DNA of 64,000 nucleotides from assembly GCF_000684975.1 (NCBI RefSeq), contig NZ_BAXZ01000022.1, forward strand, positions 62,001 to 126,000, in the 5' to 3' direction. The DNA comes from Paraburkholderia acidipaludis NBRC 101816. GTDB taxonomy: Bacteria; Pseudomonadota; Gammaproteobacteria; Burkholderiales; Burkholderiaceae. Of the stretch, positions 61,630 through 64,000 are shown one piece after another. The notes under the pieces are model-generated. The model was not told the DNA's origin, did no database searches, and worked only from the letters and a program-made list of their open reading frames with translations. Position numbers and translations under genes: made by a program. Each line of letters begins with the position of its first letter. Positions within the stretch are counted from its first letter, which is position 1.

Positions 61630-64000
61630 ATGACGAGGGCAGACAGACGCATCGACCCGCCTGGACGCGCGGTGCTGCGTTCGATCGCGGTTGCCGTGCT
61701 GTTCGCCCTCTCGGCCGGCTCGCCCGTCGGCGCACTGGCGCTGCCGATCGCATCGCACACTGCCGACGTCGCCATGCCGGCATTTCGTCAGGACGCCATG
61801 CGTAGCCTGCCGCTGCCATTCGTCGACGACACGACGCCGTGCACGCTCATGCAGAGCTACGGCGAATGGAGCGTTTCGCCGTTCGACAAGCCCGCAACGC
61901 AACGCAGCCGATGCGCGAGAGAAGCGGAAAAGGGCAATCTCACCGCCGAGGCGATTTACGGCGAGATGATGATAGGCGGCTATGGCGCGCGGCCGGATGC
62001 GGCTCGCGGGGCGGCAATCCTCAATTCGGCGGCGGAGGAGGGATCGCCGCTTGCGCAGCGGTGGCTCGGCAATCTCTATCACACCGGAGTCGTGTTGCCG
62101 CACGACGAAGCGGCGGCGCGGGCGTGGTTCGAAGCAGCGGCACACGATGGCGATGCCGTTTCAGCAGACCTCCTTGGCACGATGAGCGCGAACGGGGAGG
62201 GGCAACCGGTCGACTATGCCGCTGCCTACCGATACTTTGCTGAGGCAGCCGACGCGGGATCGGCAAACGGTGCGGCCAACGCGGCGAGACTCGTGCTGGC
62301 CGGGCACGGCGTGCCGCGCGATCCGGCTGTTGCGATCGCATGGCTGTCGCGCGGCGCAACGGGAGGCGATGTCGGCGCCCAGTTCTTGTTGGGTCTGATG
62401 CTCGCTCACGGCGAAGGCGTGCCGCGCGACGCGGAAAAGGGCGCGGCGTGGTTGCATACGGCGGCAGCCGGGGGCAGCGCGGACGCATGCGCAGCACTAG
62501 GCGATCTCTATCTGAGCGGTGTTGGCGTATCTCGGGATGACCATCGAGGCTTCCAGCTGATGTCGGCTGCGGCGCACGCCGGCTCCGTCTACGCCCAGAG
62601 CCGGCTCGGGTATCTGTATGAAAGCGGAACCGGCGTTGCACGCGACGATGTCAAGGCGCGCGTCTGGCTTCGGAAAGCCGCTATCGAGGGCAATGTCTGG
62701 GCGCGCTTCGCGCTCGCCGATCTTTACCGTAGCGGAAGAGGCGGCCCCGCCGATCCCGATGCCGCGTTGGGCTGGATGCGCGGTGCCGCGGAGGCCGGAC
62801 TCGCCACCGCGCAAAACGACCTCGGCGTCATGCTTAGGGATGGCATTGGAACGAAGGCCGATCCTGCCGCCGCGAAGGTGTGGTTCGTCAAAGCCGATGC
62901 GCAAGGGCTGGGCGTGGCGTCGTTCAACCTCGCCAATTACGCGCTTCGCGGCGAGGGACAACCCGAGGATATTCACCAGGCCTTCCAGCTGGCGAGCCGG
63001 GGCGCGGAACGGGGCAACCCAAGCGCGGCGGTGCTCGCTGCATCCATGGCATGGAAGGGGCAAGGAACACCGGTTGACCGGCCGCAAGCGGTGCGCTGGT
63101 ATCGCTACGCCGCGGATGGCGGCAACATCGAAGCGGCCCGCTGGCTGGGCAGCCAATATCTCTCCGGCAAGGCGGTCGCCCGCGACCAGGATGCCGGGCT
63201 GCACTATCTGAAAGTGGCGGCGGATGCCGGCGATCCCACTGCCGGCGTATGGCTGGGCGCCTACCTGATGCAACAAAACATGACCCTGTCCGGCAAGACG
63301 GGCATGCAGTGGCTGGAGGCGCTCGCGGATCGGCATGTCCCGGCTGCGTACCTGGCGATCGGCTACGTGTATTGGCGTGGGCAGGCGGGGGTGCGCGATC
63401 CGAAGACTGCGCTGAGCTGGTTCACGCGCGGCGCCGAGGTCGGCGATCCCGCCTCGCAGGCAATGCTGTGCATCATGTACGCGTATGGCGATGGCACGCC
63501 GCGTCGTCCGGCCGACGCCTCGCACTGGTGCGGCGTTGCCGCGGGGAAGGGCAACCTCGGGGCGATGCAGGCCCTCGCTTCACCCGACCTCAATCTGAGC
63601 ACTGCGAACGATCGCGCCTACTGGCTGTGGAAGCTCGCAGACCGTGGGAATCCGAAATATCAATCGATGTTGGGCGACGCCTACGATTCGGGGCAAGGCG
63701 TTCCCGCCGACTTCGCCGCTGCGACGTACTGGTTCCGGCGCGCGGCCGAACACGGCGACGTGTCCGCCCAGGGTTCGCTCGCGTGGCACTTGCTGACCGG
63801 ACTCGGAGGACGTACCGACGAATACGAGGCGTTTACCTGGGCGCTGCGTGCCGCGCCCAGGAGCGCCGATGCCATGGAGATGGTGGGTCTCGCCTATCTT
63901 GACGGGCGCGGCGTCGAGCGGGACCCCGCGGCAGGTCGTGCGTGGCTCGAAAAGTCGGTTGCCGCCGGATCGCAGTGGGCGGCGAGCGACCTCGCGTGGA
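61630..64000 (+). CDS. Large Sel1-repeat protein, cut by window end
   Basis: At least 790 residues, open to the right edge. A signal peptide (SIAVAVLFALSAGSPVGALA) is followed by about eighteen Sel1-type repeats of 36 residues, each with patterns such as AxWLxxAAxxGxxxAQxxLGxLYxxGxGVPRD. An upstream ATG at 61549 is in frame and would overlap the preceding stop, adding 27 residues, but the later ATG with AAGGA upstream fits the signal peptide better. Sel1 repeats bind partner proteins; in bacteria such exported proteins often act in envelope or polysaccharide systems. The partner may be the secreted protein encoded just upstream. Confidence 0.85.
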   Translation, partial: MTRADRRIDPPGRAVLRSIAVAVLFALSAGSPVGALALPIASHTADVAMPAFRQDAMRSLPLPFVDDTTPCTLMQSYGEWSVSPFDKPATQRSRCAREAEKGNLTAEAIYGEMMIGGYGARPDAARGAAILNSAAEEGSPLAQRWLGNLYHTGVVLPHDEAAARAWFEAAAHDGDAVSADLLGTMSANGEGQPVDYAAAYRYFAEAADAGSANGAANAARLVLAGHGVPRDPAVAIAWLSRGATGGDVGAQFLLGLMLAHGEGVPRDAEKGAAWLHTAAAGGSADACAALGDLYLSGVGVSRDDHRGFQLMSAAAHAGSVYAQSRLGYLYESGTGVARDDVKARVWLRKAAIEGNVWARFALADLYRSGRGGPADPDAALGWMRGAAEAGLATAQNDLGVMLRDGIGTKADPAAAKVWFVKADAQGLGVASFNLANYALRGEGQPEDIHQAFQLASRGAERGNPSAAVLAASMAWKGQGTPVDRPQAVRWYRYAADGGNIEAARWLGSQYLSGKAVARDQDAGLHYLKVAADAGDPTAGVWLGAYLMQQNMTLSGKTGMQWLEALADRHVPAAYLAIGYVYWRGQAGVRDPKTALSWFTRGAEVGDPASQAMLCIMYAYGDGTPRRPADASHWCGVAAGKGNLGAMQALASPDLNLSTANDRAYWLWKLADRGNPKYQSMLGDAYDSGQGVPADFAAATYWFRRAAEHGDVSAQGSLAWHLLTGLGGRTDEYEAFTWALRAAPRSADAMEMVGLAYLDGRGVERDPAAGRAWLEKSVAAGSQWAASDLAW

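Overview
The window is high-GC DNA with tightly packed genes on both strands, no phage or insertion-sequence genes, and no tRNA or rRNA. Gene content points to a member of the Burkholderiaceae, most likely Paraburkholderia, Caballeronia or a close relative. The pointers are hopanoid genes of the Burkholderia type (hpnA, hpnB, hpnC, and ispH-hpnH), a gentisate-route 3-hydroxybenzoate cluster, a MocR regulator, many LysR and AraC regulators, and a DUF6726-type lipoprotein. This is inference from gene families; no marker RNA gene is present.

Layout. 1-2.5 kb: end of a pentitol operon (ribitol-type dehydrogenase and FGGY pentulose kinase). 2.5-8.1 kb: a regulator-rich stretch with an AraC pseudogene, an SDR/AraC divergent pair, and a threonine aldolase behind another AraC gene. 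8.2-12.5 kb: a coupled minus-strand operon of a sigma54 activator, a DUF917 protein and an Asp/Glu/hydantoin racemase-like protein. 12.5-13.0 kb: non-coding, with a well-formed candidate small RNA. 13.0-19.4 kb: a complete 3-hydroxybenzoate to gentisate to fumarate plus pyruvate cluster with its LysR regulator and transporter. 19.4-28.7 kb: an accessory stretch, less GC-rich in parts, with two acetyltransferases, a LysR/MFS pair, an Rrf2/flavoprotein pair, an unrecognised two-gene unit and a damaged GFA-family gene.

28.8-35.0 kb: hopanoid and isoprenoid genes (ispH-hpnH facing hpnC-hpnB, then hpnA). 35-43 kb: mostly housekeeping or single genes (acylphosphatase, egtD, an EamA exporter, an Mpo1-like protein, a Crp-type regulator, a HAD phosphatase coupled to a dienelactone hydrolase/SnoaL fusion, a secreted nuclease). 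43.2-46.0 kb: a rubrerythrin / CCG iron-sulfur protein / DUF3501 unit preceded by a good sigma54 promoter match. 46-49 kb: acetyltransferase, MocR regulator, aldo/keto reductase. 49-64 kb: envelope and signalling genes, including an orphan FlhC, a Tat-type lipoprotein that looks like a dead tyrosine phosphatase, a two-component system plus a paralogous lone response regulator, an isolated FlgH, several small exported proteins, and a large Sel1-repeat protein cut by the window end.

The least explained parts are the sigma54/DUF917/racemase operon, the small RNA at about 12.87 kb, the pseudo-phosphatase beside flhC, the two-gene unit at 21.7-22.7 kb, and the secreted protein plus Sel1-repeat pair at the right edge.
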